Shown here piece by piece: positions 1-10,880 of a stretch of 64,000 nt of DNA. The position numbers and the translations under genes were made by a program. The DNA lies in contig NZ_CP015224.1 in NCBI RefSeq assembly GCF_001629735.1, positions 3,782,001 through 3,846,000 of the forward strand, read 5' to 3'. Numbering within the stretch: the first letter of the stretch is position 1; every line of letters begins with the position of its first letter. The notes under the pieces were generated by a model. That model made no database searches and had not been told where the DNA came from. It was given only the letters and a program-made list of their open reading frames with translations. This DNA is from Lysinibacillus sphaericus (lineage in GTDB: Bacteria; Bacillota; Bacilli; Bacillales_A; Planococcaceae).

Positions 1-1
1 T

Positions 2-2995
<2,994 letters not shown>

Positions 2996-3012
2996 TTCAC
3001 CTCCATTCAAAC

Positions 3013-3047
3013 AAAAAGGGAAATTGCTCTATGCAATTTCTCTTTTT
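3013..3047 (+). terminator. Rho-independent terminator after the S8 protease
   Basis: AAATTGC and GCAATTT form a stem with a 5-base loop, extended by A/T pairs and followed by CTCTTTTT, 18 bases after the protease stop codon. The A-rich left flank could also serve the opposite strand. Confidence 0.75.
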
Positions 3048-3177
3048 AATTTCTTATAAGGACATGCTTACTATGACTTATTCTTATAGATGCTCTCACT
3101 AAATACTTTAAATCAATCCAAAATAGCATCATTTATTGTAGATGCTTTTTCGTTTTCAACATAATGCATATATACAT

Positions 3178-3229
3178 ACCGTACTTACTTATGATATGGT
3201 TCATCGTATTTAGTGTAATGGTGGTTTTA
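3178..3229 (-). repeat. SCC-like attachment-site copy 1 (leftmost, diverged)
   Basis: The minus strand carries GAACCATATCATAAGTAA (3185-3202), one base different from the 18-base 3' end of rlmH in this window. The left flank is ACCGTACTTA; the right inverted arm is degraded (TAATGGTGGTTTTA). No gene covers it. It is the outermost copy visible and marks the far end of the cassette array, unless more copies lie beyond the window. The remainder of 2996-3474 holds a small AGCATC/GATGCT hairpin (about 3125-3152) and no convincing gene. Confidence 0.8.
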
Positions 3230-3474
3230 TTTAACTCTCTACCTCTCCCAAATTAATGTCATCTGTTGTAAATGTATAAACATTATCATATTTAGCCCTT
3301 AACGAATCAGGTATCTTCATTACAAAAATAGGATCATTTAATAGTAGCAATATTATTGCAATATAAATGCCATGAACGAAATCAAATTAACACCTCCTTG
3401 TTCTTTTTCTCAGAAAAATCTATGTTACGATGACTTTACATTAACAACTAAGAACGCACATGGAGGATTAATGA

Positions 3475-4347
3475 ATGCTTAAAAAAATAATTTCAATTGT
3501 ACCAGTTGCAATGCTTTCGGCAACTTTAGGTGCTAATGTTCAAGCCGCAACAATTACCGTACAAAAAGGAGATACTCTTTGGGATTTATCTCGTGCACAT
3601 AATACTTCTGTAGAAAATATCAAAACATTGAATCATATTACTACTAACCTTATTCAACCTGGCGATGTCCTTACCATTGCACAACAATATACCGTTAAGC
3701 AAGGTGATACACTATGGGACATAGCTCTAAATCATCAAGTCACTGTTTCCCAAATTAAAGAATGGAACCAGTTACATACAGACCTCATTCATCCGGGTTT
3801 ACATCTATCTATTATTGATGGGACAAAAACTAATACAGCTATAACTGACAAACCAATAAAGCCTGCAAAGGAAACTACAACTTCAGTAACAAATCATAAA
3901 ACTGCAATGGAGAGTAAACCTGAAGAAACTGTTTCATCAACAAGTAAAACAGCTTCAAAGGATCGTGTCCCAGAAGTGACCGCTCCATCAACAAATAATA
4001 CTGCTCCAAAAGAGAATACGCCTGAAGCAATTACGCCCCCATCAAATACTATTGCTTCAAAGGAACTTATAGTAGAAGCTTCGGCCTATACGGCCTCATG
4101 TGAAGGATGTTCCGGTATTACTGCTACTGGAATTAACCTTAAAACAAACCCCCATGCGAAGGTCATCTCAGTTGACCCAACTGTCATTCCACTGGGTAGT
4201 AAAGTTTATGTGGAAGGCTACGGTGAAGCAATCGCAGGAGATACTGGCGGTGCCATTAATGGAAATCGAATCGATGTCTTTTTTCCTTCTCAACAAGATG
4301 CCATTAATTTTGGAGTGAAGCAATTAAAGGTCACAATATTAGACTAG
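3475..4347 (+). CDS. Secreted LysM-3D domain cell-wall protein (YocH-like putative muralytic enzyme)
   Basis: This 290-residue protein has a signal peptide (MLKKIISIVPVAMLSATLG, likely cut after VQA near residue 24) and two LysM peptidoglycan-binding repeats (about 26-69 and 71-114, each with GDTLWD). A Thr/Ser/Pro-rich linker follows, then a C-terminal 3D domain (about 200-290) with the Asp motifs SVDPTVIPLGS, AGDTGG and NRIDVFF. In the family such proteins are secreted lytic transglycosylase-like wall enzymes (B. subtilis YocH, WalRK regulon). The start at 3475 is set by GGAGG eight bases upstream; the ATG at 3471 gives only a tiny ORF. It lies in the interval between attachment copies 1 and 2, with a staygreen-family gene. 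Confidence 0.88.
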   Translation: MLKKIISIVPVAMLSATLGANVQAATITVQKGDTLWDLSRAHNTSVENIKTLNHITTNLIQPGDVLTIAQQYTVKQGDTLWDIALNHQVTVSQIKEWNQLHTDLIHPGLHLSIIDGTKTNTAITDKPIKPAKETTTSVTNHKTAMESKPEETVSSTSKTASKDRVPEVTAPSTNNTAPKENTPEAITPPSNTIASKELIVEASAYTASCEGCSGITATGINLKTNPHAKVISVDPTVIPLGSKVYVEGYGEAIAGDTGGAINGNRIDVFFPSQQDAINFGVKQLKVTILD

Positions 4348-4483
4348 CTTAACCAGCCTAATAAACAGCGAATGTTAAATTGTTAGAAGATGAGAATGAT
4401 GGGTATAAGTTATCCATTAACTTACAGATTAATCGTAAAAATATTGGAATTAACAAATTGAAACATTATGCCACTAGAGAAAT

Positions 4484-4520
4484 GGACCCTGAAGTATTGT
4501 TCTACAGGGTCTATATTTCG
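4484..4520 (+). terminator. Weak hairpin downstream of the LysM-3D gene
   Basis: GACCCTG (4485-4491) pairs with CAGGGTC (4505-4511), followed by TATATTTCGTTC, so the T-tract is poor. It lies about 135 bases after the stop of the LysM-3D gene. Nothing else was recognised in the 327-base gap 4348-4674; an ORF at 4380-4562 has no ribosome-binding site and contains this hairpin. Confidence 0.4.
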
Positions 4521-4674
4521 TTCATTTGTACATATCATCAAATAAAAAATGTAAAAGTTTAATACATTTCCCGTAAAACATAAGCCGCTCTATAAAAACT
4601 TAATACATATGACTTTTAACTATTTAATAGGTTTATACCTGCATATTGATAGAAAAATGAATGGAGTTGATAGC

Positions 4675-5133
4675 TTGGGAAAGTTCGACCCAGAAAAACT
4701 ATTCGTTCAATATAGGCATGGTATAACTACAATGAAACCTGTCATTCCAAGACGTTATACACTTACTCACTCAGATGATACTGGCGATCTATTTTTAACG
4801 ATAGGAAATGAGTATGCTTGGGATAAAGTGAATACTAAGATGAGAGATGAGGTCTTAGGTGAGTGGATTACTAATGGGGAATGCTTTTATTTCTATTTAT
4901 ATTTATATATAGAACAAGGAGAATACAATCAAAATGCAGCTGCAAAACGCAATGAAATATTTAGGCGTGAGTTACCACTTGCACTAACAGCCATTCGATA
5001 TGGAGATAGATCACTATTTAATCAATACCCTAAACTTGATAGCGCTCATATTATCGTGAACTTTATATCCACTTATCCTCAATTTGCTAGGCAAGAGAAT
5101 TGGGGTACATTCAGTAGTTATAGCAATCATTGA
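4675..5133 (+). CDS. Staygreen-family protein (bacterial SGR-like)
   Basis: The product, read from TTG, is 152 residues and matches the bacterial staygreen family as I recall it: a start like GKFDPEKLFVQY, then PRRYTLTHSDDTGDLFLTIG, RDEVLGEW, EQGEYNQNAAAKRNEIFRRE, LPLALTAIRYGDR and RQENWGTFS. Plant homologues are Mg-dechelatases of chlorophyll breakdown; the role in non-photosynthetic Bacillales is unknown. I chose TTG at 4675 because ATGGAG lies about 8-9 bases upstream and homologues start just before FNPEKL. An upstream ATG at 4609 would add 22 atypical residues. A terminator-like hairpin and attachment copy 2 follow. Confidence 0.82.
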   Translation: MGKFDPEKLFVQYRHGITTMKPVIPRRYTLTHSDDTGDLFLTIGNEYAWDKVNTKMRDEVLGEWITNGECFYFYLYLYIEQGEYNQNAAAKRNEIFRRELPLALTAIRYGDRSLFNQYPKLDSAHIIVNFISTYPQFARQENWGTFSSYSNH

Positions 5134-5208
5134 AGAAAACTCGCTATATTGATTTCCACCAACACAAGAAAAAGGACATAAAGGCGAAAAACAATGATAA
5201 ATAAAATT

Positions 5209-5254
5209 AAACCACCTAAAACGCTGACATCCCAACGCTCTAGGTGGTCTTTTC
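5209..5254 (+). terminator. Terminator abutting attachment copy 2
   Basis: ACCACCT (5211-5217) pairs with AGGTGGT (5242-5248), followed by CTTTTC, directly before the AAAACCGCACTTA arm of attachment copy 2. It serves the staygreen gene. A hairpin also sits beside several other attachment copies and beside the rlmH copy. Confidence 0.65.
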
Positions 5255-5308
5255 AAAACCGCACTTACTTATGATACGGTTCACCGTAATAAGGATAAGT
5301 GAGGTTTT
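5255..5308 (-). repeat. SCC-like attachment-site copy 2
   Basis: The minus strand contains GAACCGTATCATAAGTAA (5265-5282), identical to the 18-base end of rlmH. Flanking arms AAAACCGCACTTA (5255-5267) and TAAGTGAGGTTTT (5296-5308) form an imperfect inverted repeat around it. The neighbourhood 5134-5441 otherwise contains only the adjacent hairpin and AT-rich DNA. Confidence 0.88.
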
Positions 5309-5441
5309 TATTTAAGTTACATTAGTTTCTTATTTTATAGACAAGTTTTTCTTATTTTTGTCCTCATTCAGACATAAACAACTCCGATTATCAGTAATAG
5401 CAAAGAGTTTACGATTAAACTGTTAGTACAGATTCATCTAT

Positions 5442-6401
5442 TCAATCTACTACACTACTTGCTCTAAGTGATTCATTAATAATATCAGTTACTGCTAAAT
5501 ATAAATTTTCTGGTTGTTCTGCAATTCGATGACAAAGGTACAAATACCACTCACTTCCATACGTTAAATAGACTCTACAACGATATTCCTTCGTTCTTAA
5601 TTCATTGAGTAACTCTGGACGTACACCATACAGCATCTCTACTTCAACATTCGATTTATGAAGATATTGACGTCGCTCTATCTCTTGAATAAGCGTTTCA
5701 TCATGCGTGGCGATTGATATCGGGTGGTTTGCATTCACTAACTGTTCAACATACTCAAGATAACGGCTATTCAGTTCTTCTGATCTGATCATGGCTATAT
5801 CAACAGGCTCTTGAAAAGCCCCTTTTACAAGTCTTATTTTTCCTGGATATTGAATAAGTTCTTGTAAATCTACCTCTGTACGATAAAGATGAGCTTGTAT
5901 AGTTATTCCAATATTTGTGTAGTTTTTTGCTATTTTTTTATAAAGAGTGAGAATATCACTTGTCTTAGAGGATTCTTCCATACTTATCATTAAAGTTATT
6001 CCATACCATTGAGCTTTTTGTGCGAGCTCTTCAAGGTACTGATAAGCAATCTCATCGTTAATAGAAAGGCCTATATGAGATAAATCAAATGATACAGTTT
6101 GTTTTAAAGACAATATCCCCATTTCCTCAATTACTTGTAGAATCTCATCCTTTGCCCTTTTACATTCCGATAAATCGGTTGTATTTTCCCCAATATATTC
6201 TATGGAGATATTATAATTATCCTCGAGATATTCACGTGCAACCGTGATGACATCCTCTCTCTTTTCTCCTGTTACATATCTTTTTGCTGCTTTCCATAAT
6301 AACGGATAGAGCTCTGTTGATTGTTGCACAGCATATTTCAAGCGCTCATCTCGTGCTGCGCTTTTTAAGGCTTGAATCACTAATTCTTCTGCTTTTTTCA
6401 T
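5442..6401 (-). CDS. Proline dehydrogenase family protein (FAD-dependent PRODH)
   Basis: This 319-residue protein has the monofunctional PRODH fold signatures: an N-terminal helix segment ending LWKAAKRYVTGE, VSFDLSHIGLSI, IGITIQAHLYRTEVDLQEL, and the FAD/substrate-site motif IRLVKGAFQEP. The family oxidises proline to 1-pyrroline-5-carboxylate, feeding electrons to the membrane quinone pool. The C-terminal half is somewhat divergent from the strongest family pattern (YRCRVYLTYGSEWYLYLCHR where RVY(V)P(Y)G is usual), so a related amine substrate cannot be excluded. GAGGAGG upstream supports the start. It is transcribed divergently from a MocR/GabR-type regulator that probably controls it. The pair is the whole content of the interval between attachment copies 2 and 3. 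Confidence 0.85.
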   Translation of the reverse strand: MKKAEELVIQALKSAARDERLKYAVQQSTELYPLLWKAAKRYVTGEKREDVITVAREYLEDNYNISIEYIGENTTDLSECKRAKDEILQVIEEMGILSLKQTVSFDLSHIGLSINDEIAYQYLEELAQKAQWYGITLMISMEESSKTSDILTLYKKIAKNYTNIGITIQAHLYRTEVDLQELIQYPGKIRLVKGAFQEPVDIAMIRSEELNSRYLEYVEQLVNANHPISIATHDETLIQEIERRQYLHKSNVEVEMLYGVRPELLNELRTKEYRCRVYLTYGSEWYLYLCHRIAEQPENLYLAVTDIINESLRASSVVD

Positions 6402-6462
6402 ATTTATTCCTCCTCTTGGATATTGATAAATACTTTATCATGATATAATTGGTTACTGTAGA

Positions 6463-6496
6463 ACCACTTTAAGGAGATTTTAAAGGTACCACTTTT
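6463..6496. promoter_or_regulatory. Divergent promoter region with ACCACTTT direct repeats, candidate operator
   Basis: The 113-base divergent intergenic region holds two direct copies of ACCACTTT (6463-6470 and 6488-6495), 25 bases apart, and a TATAAT hexamer just upstream (within 6444-6450). MocR/GabR proteins commonly bind direct repeats in such divergent promoters, so this is a plausible operator for the 6515-7906 regulator (inference). Confidence 0.45.
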
Positions 6497-6514
6497 ATAT
6501 CGGAGGGATGAAAA

Positions 6515-7906
6515 ATGTTATGGATACCTATTGATCGAGCATTAGATATTCCTTTAAATCGTCAAATCTATCAACAAATACGCGAAAAAATTTTACGTGG
6601 ACACCTCCATGCAGGAGAAAAGCTAGCATCAACACGCGAGCTTTCAGTAGAATTGAAAGTATCAAGGAATGTCATTTTAGAAGCTTATGATCAGTTACTG
6701 GCCGAAGGGTTTTTAATTGCACGAAGAGGAGCCGGTACATTTGTTGCAGAGGGGGCGTTATTAACACAACAGACAAAGCCTTTTATTACAGATAAAGTAG
6801 GAAATTTGATAGCAGGGAAAGAAGTTATAAATTTTCGCTCGGGTATCCCTGCACTCAACTTGTTTCCTCGTAAAACATGGGCTAAGATAAGTCATCAACT
6901 TTGGCACGATAGTGAACCTTCCACTTTGGGATATGGAGTACCAGAGGGGCGCATAGAATTAAGGCAAACCCTTGCCTATTACCTATTAAAAACAAGAGGC
7001 GTTGAATGTCATCCAGAGCAAATTATCATTACATCTGGTGCTACACAAGCAATGATGCTTGTATCGAGATTGCTGTTATCACCTAATGATATAGCTATTA
7101 TGGAAGATCCTATTACGAATGATATTCAAACCATCTTTAAGAACTCTGGTGCCACAATCTATCCAATACCGGTAGATGAATTGGGAATGAAAACGCCTCT
7201 ATTACCCGACAATATGGACCCTAAACTAGTGTTTTTAACACCCTCTCACCAATTTCCATTAGGAAGTACATTACCAATTCAACGTAGAATTCAATTAATT
7301 GAGTATGCTAGAAAGAATCATTGCTTTTTAATTGAGGATGATTATGACAGTGAGTTTCGCTACGAAGGCCCACCTGTTAGCTCTTTGCAGGGCCTTGATC
7401 CAGAGCTTGTTCTCTACATCGGCTCTTTTAGTAAAATTCTCTCTCCGGCACTACGAATAGGATACATTGTCCTTCCAACACAGCTTATCGAAAAATGTCG
7501 CCAATTGAAATGGTTTACAGACTTACACACACCTTCCTTGGATCAACTTACCCTTTCTCGTTTTATCCAGGAGGGCTACATGGAAAGACATATCACAAAA
7601 ATGAAAAAGTTTTATAAAAGTCAACGTGATTTTCTTATACAATGCTTACAATTAACTTTTTCACATAAAGTAAAGATATTCGGCTACTCTACAGGTATGC
7701 ATTTAATTGCAGAATTTGAGAAGATAGAATTTACGCAAAACTTATTACTGAAAATTGAACAATTTGGTGTAAAGGTTTACCCTGTAGAGGATCATACAAT
7801 TAAAAAGGGAATTTATAATAACAGATTAATTATTGGCTATGGTCATTTACAAAAAAATGAAATTGAACTAGGCGTCACTAGACTATTTCAAGCCATCAAT
7901 AATTAG
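6515..7906 (+). CDS. MocR/GabR-type regulator: GntR winged helix fused to aminotransferase-like domain
   Basis: This 463-residue protein has an N-terminal GntR-type winged helix (about 1-75; IYQQIREKILRGHLHAGEKLASTRELS) joined to a class I aminotransferase-fold domain (about 110-460). ITSGATQAMML, LTPSHQFPLG and SFSKILSPALRIGYIV are typical; the SFSK lysine is the expected PLP Schiff-base residue. The family senses amino acids or PLP derivatives and regulates adjacent catabolic or PLP genes. Divergence from proline dehydrogenase suggests it senses proline or a derived metabolite; vitamin B6 control (PdxR-like) is less supported because no pdxS/T gene is nearby. CGGAGGG upstream supports the ATG start. 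Confidence 0.9.
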   Translation: MLWIPIDRALDIPLNRQIYQQIREKILRGHLHAGEKLASTRELSVELKVSRNVILEAYDQLLAEGFLIARRGAGTFVAEGALLTQQTKPFITDKVGNLIAGKEVINFRSGIPALNLFPRKTWAKISHQLWHDSEPSTLGYGVPEGRIELRQTLAYYLLKTRGVECHPEQIIITSGATQAMMLVSRLLLSPNDIAIMEDPITNDIQTIFKNSGATIYPIPVDELGMKTPLLPDNMDPKLVFLTPSHQFPLGSTLPIQRRIQLIEYARKNHCFLIEDDYDSEFRYEGPPVSSLQGLDPELVLYIGSFSKILSPALRIGYIVLPTQLIEKCRQLKWFTDLHTPSLDQLTLSRFIQEGYMERHITKMKKFYKSQRDFLIQCLQLTFSHKVKIFGYSTGMHLIAEFEKIEFTQNLLLKIEQFGVKVYPVEDHTIKKGIYNNRLIIGYGHLQKNEIELGVTRLFQAINN

Positions 7907-8030
7907 GAGAATATCTATGTTAGCTTCTATTGAAAAACCATCCAATCGCCATATCATATCCACTGCCCCTTTCAGTAGATGCCTTAGATGATTCTCCCAT
8001 GCCGCTGTAAATTATATTCATTTCAAAGTA

Positions 8031-8061
8031 AAAAAGCTTAAGCTGAAATATCAGCTTAAGC
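8031..8061 (-). terminator. Perfect 11-bp hairpin terminator beside attachment copy 3
   Basis: GCTTAAGCTGA (8036-8046) and TCAGCTTAAGC (8051-8061) pair perfectly around an AATA loop. On the minus strand TTTTT follows, so it terminates the chemoreceptor transcript, although attachment copy 3 lies between that gene and its terminator. Confidence 0.85.
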
Positions 8062-8120
8062 AAAAACCGCCTTAACTTATTATGATAAGGTTCTCCGTAA
8101 CCTGTCTAAGTGCGGTTTTA
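8062..8120 (-). repeat. SCC-like attachment-site copy 3 (variant with 3-base insertion)
   Basis: The minus strand reads GAACCTTATCATAATAAG, i.e. the rlmH end with G-to-T at position 6 and an extra AAT, so the stop codon of the standard core is displaced. The outer arms are well kept: AAAAACCGCCTTA on the left and TAAGTGCGGTTTTA (8107-8120) on the right. Confidence 0.8.
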
Positions 8121-8129
8121 ACTAGTAAC

Positions 8130-9944
8130 CTACTTTACACGGAAACGGTCAACACTCTGTTTCAATTCATCCGCCAGCCCATAAAGCATAGCTGCAAAAC
8201 TGGCTACCTCTTGCATGGCTGCAAGTTGTTCTTCTGATGAAGCGGCGATGTGAGCGGAATCGGCTGAAGAAGAATCTGCGATACCCTCCAGCACTGTTAG
8301 TGAAGCCGCAACTAACTCACTTCCTGATGACAGTTGTTCCGAAGCAGCAGATACTTCGTCAATCTGATCGGACACTTTCTGAATCGACTCCACGATCGAA
8401 CTAAATGTTTGCCCTGCCTTATTTGCAATGTGTGTACCTGCCTGGGCCTCTGTCATTGATTTATCCAAAGAAACCACTGTTTTACTCGTGTGATCGCTGA
8501 TACCTTGGAGGATGTCAGTTATTTTCTCCGAAGAGGTTTTGGACCGTTCAGCGAGTATACGAATTTCTTGAGCCACAACGGCAAAACCTTTACCATGCTC
8601 GCCTGCTCGCGATGCCTCAATCGATGCGTTGAGTGCAAGCAAATTGGTCTGATTAGCAATGCTACCTATTAATGTAACCATTTCACTAACTTGATCGCTT
8701 AATTTCTTCAGTCCATGGATTGCTTCGACCGATGTTTTCAAGTTTTGTTCAATTGTGCTCATTTGAGCAACTGTTGTTTCTATATCCTTCATTCCTGCAT
8801 TTGCGCTATCTGCTGTAACCGAGGCCAATTCTGAGACGACGGAGGATGCATCTACGATTCTATGAATACCCATTCCCATTTCCTTCATTGATTGTTGACA
8901 CTCATTAGTGTGACGAAGTTGTTCATCGAGCCCAACAGCAATGTTTTGAATGGCATCTGTGATTTCTTGTGTAGCTGTTTCGGTCTGGGCAGCGCTTTCT
9001 TGTAATTGAGAAGAAGATACAGCAACTTCATTCGAAGATTTTTGTATGTTATGGGTCAATACCCGAAGTCCGTTAATCATCTGATTAAATGAACTTGCAG
9101 CCTTACCAATCTCATTATGGTTCAGTACAGGAATTTCAACGGTTAAATCACCTTTCGAAGCATGTTCAGACACTTCAGCTAAACGTGCAAGCGGGCGCAA
9201 CATTTTACGAAGAATGAATACAACCAACCCAATTAACATAAGTACAAAAAAAATACCAACCGTGATATTCGTCCATAGAATCCGTTGAAGTTCCTTTTTA
9301 ACAATCCCGTAATCGAAATCGACACCGAACAACGCAACTGGTTTCCCACTTTCGTCATTAATCGGCGCTAAATACGAGATGAAAGTCCCACCTTCATCAG
9401 TGTAAACATCAGTTAATGTGCTACCGTTTCTCATTGCATCTTCGTAATTTTTAAGAAATTCCGAATCTATTTCATATAACGTACCTAACTCTTCAGCATA
9501 TTCACCTGGATCTCGACCATACTCTGAGTTATATAAGTATTCTTTGCCATCCTTCCTGATAATGTCCGGTGTTAATAAATAGACATCCACTACCATTTCA
9601 TTAGATTTCATGGAATTCAAACTATTGGGGAGTTCCTCGAATGGTTTTCCCTCCAATGGTTGATGCTCAAGAATTGTCTTCGTTGCTTCGGCAACAAGAG
9701 GTTCATTTTGTTGAGTTATAGATTTGAATACTTTTCCATATTCATCAAATTGGCGAAAATACGCTCCACGTTGATCGCGTATGGACAGGGAAATCATTAA
9801 TCCGATAACGATAATTATAAGGGCGGAGAGAAATAACGAGCTCGTCAATACTAAACTTCTAAATTTTGCTTTTTCAGAGAACTTAGTGTTCCTCCTGGTA
9901 TTTAATAATTTTTTTCTTCCAATCAAGGGAAAACCCATTTTCAT
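8130..9944 (-). CDS. Methyl-accepting chemotaxis protein with dCache-like periplasmic domain
   Basis: This 604-residue transmembrane chemoreceptor has a first membrane segment around residues 30-52, an extracytoplasmic sensor of about 170 residues (Cache-like, with [20 protein letters not shown] and [20 protein letters not shown]) and a second membrane segment (about 225-247). A HAMP domain follows, then a long signalling coiled coil with the conserved hairpin tip ([38 protein letters not shown]). It would feed CheA/CheW to control the flagellar motor; the ligand is unknown. The ATG is preceded by GAAGGTG. It is the only gene between attachment copies 3 and 4. Confidence 0.95.
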   Translation of the reverse strand: MKMGFPLIGRKKLLNTRRNTKFSEKAKFRSLVLTSSLFLSALIIIVIGLMISLSIRDQRGAYFRQFDEYGKVFKSITQQNEPLVAEATKTILEHQPLEGKPFEELPNSLNSMKSNEMVVDVYLLTPDIIRKDGKEYLYNSEYGRDPGEYAEELGTLYEIDSEFLKNYEDAMRNGSTLTDVYTDEGGTFISYLAPINDESGKPVALFGVDFDYGIVKKELQRILWTNITVGIFFVLMLIGLVVFILRKMLRPLARLAEVSEHASKGDLTVEIPVLNHNEIGKAASSFNQMINGLRVLTHNIQKSSNEVAVSSSQLQESAAQTETATQEITDAIQNIAVGLDEQLRHTNECQQSMKEMGMGIHRIVDASSVVSELASVTADSANAGMKDIETTVAQMSTIEQNLKTSVEAIHGLKKLSDQVSEMVTLIGSIANQTNLLALNASIEASRAGEHGKGFAVVAQEIRILAERSKTSSEKITDILQGISDHTSKTVVSLDKSMTEAQAGTHIANKAGQTFSSIVESIQKVSDQIDEVSAASEQLSSGSELVAASLTVLEGIADSSSADSAHIAASSEEQLAAMQEVASFAAMLYGLADELKQSVDRFRVK

Positions 9945-10436
9945 TACACCTTCTATTTTAGCTTTTATCTATAATAATACATATTGTTACGATTTAGATC
10001 CCTGCTTCACGCAAATATGTAATCCTTTTTATTGTGATGGAGGGCTTAATATTTATAGTAATACACTGTTTCAAATCAACCAGTTATACATAAGTTATAC
10101 ATAAATTATACAATTATAAAATATTTGGAGCAAAGTTTATTTTAGTTCCTCTTTATCCCCTGTTCATCAAAGTTAGCAGAAAAGGTATTGAGCTATATTA
10201 TAAAATAATTTAAATTTTGTTTACTTGAATTTTAGCTGTCAGGGAAGAACCAGGGTTTTCTATTACAATCGGATAAAATTTAATAATAATGGAGAATGTA
10301 CTTTCATAATCTCTATGTGTCATAGCATCATACTTAGCAAAAGAAAATAAAAACAGCCCAACTAATCTCTTAGTTAGACTGTCATCTCACAGCTATTTTC
10401 AACTTTATTAATAATTAATCTTCAGTACTGTAGAAT
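9945..10436. other. Intergenic DNA upstream of the chemoreceptor, with short tandem repeats
   Basis: No gene is supported here. The only local structure besides the hairpin at 10353-10382 is a short tandem repeat of an 11-base unit (GTTATACATAA twice, then ATTATACAATTA) at 10083-10117. An ORF running 9781-10104 on the plus strand is mostly antisense to the chemoreceptor and lacks a ribosome-binding site. Confidence 0.5.
10353..10382 (-). terminator. Terminator-like hairpin near attachment copy 4
   Basis: ACAG...AACTAA pairs with TTAGTT...CTGT around a short loop, and on the minus strand it is followed by TTTTTATTTTC. It lies about 55 bases to the left of attachment copy 4 with no minus-strand gene between. 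Confidence 0.65.
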
Positions 10437-10488
10437 ACCTCACTTACTTATGATATGGTTCACCGTAACTGATGTAAGTGCGATTTTA
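10437..10488 (-). repeat. SCC-like attachment-site copy 4
   Basis: The minus strand has GAACCATATCATAAGTAA (10444-10461), one base from the rlmH end. Arms are ACCTCACTTA on the left and TAAGTGCGATTTTA (10475-10488) on the right. Confidence 0.85.
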
Positions 10489-10835
10489 TACAAGTTTGAT
10501 AGTTAATTCTATTAAATTTTCTTCATTACCATTCTTGTCCCTCTACAAATTATTGCAACAGTAATTTGTCATCATTGATATCCAAGTGTTAAAAAAGTAT
10601 TACTATTGAATTAACTCTATTTTAGAATAGATTTCTATTACTCGAAAAATCAATTAAGTAATCTTTGTTGATGCCCTATTTAATCAGCTTCAACGAGAAA
10701 ACATTCTGCAAATTCTATATGATTTAAATTTTATTTCGCTAATAGTGAATATATATTGAAAACTAGGCTAATTACCTTAAAATTTTTAGGCAACGTACAT
10801 ACAATAATTTGATTAGATTAAAAAGGAGCGAATAA

Positions 10836-10880
10836 ATGTCTATGAACAAACTTAAGTCGAGTAAGGGGCAGTTATGGTAA
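10836..10880 (+). CDS. 14-residue ORF overlapping the beta-helix gene start; leader peptide or frameshifted N-terminus
   Basis: AAAAAGGAGCG is followed seven bases later by ATG, opening MSMNKLKSSKGQLW and a TAA that overlaps the ATG of the next gene (ATGGTAA). The large ORF itself has only GGGGCAG before its ATG. Either the peptide is a coupling leader or the two frames were once one, separated by a small indel. The rest of 10489-10835 is AT-rich with no gene recognised. Confidence 0.35.
   Translation: MSMNKLKSSKGQLW

Noticed and set aside
4380-4562. 60-codon plus-strand ORF
   Set aside because: No ribosome-binding site, contains a hairpin, unusual composition; treated as intergenic.
9781-10104. 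107-codon plus-strand ORF
   Set aside because: Mostly antisense to the chemoreceptor N-terminus and without a start signal.
10083-10117. Tandem GTTATACATAA repeats as a plasmid-type iteron array
   Set aside because: Only two full units and one degenerate unit, with no replication gene nearby in the same interval.
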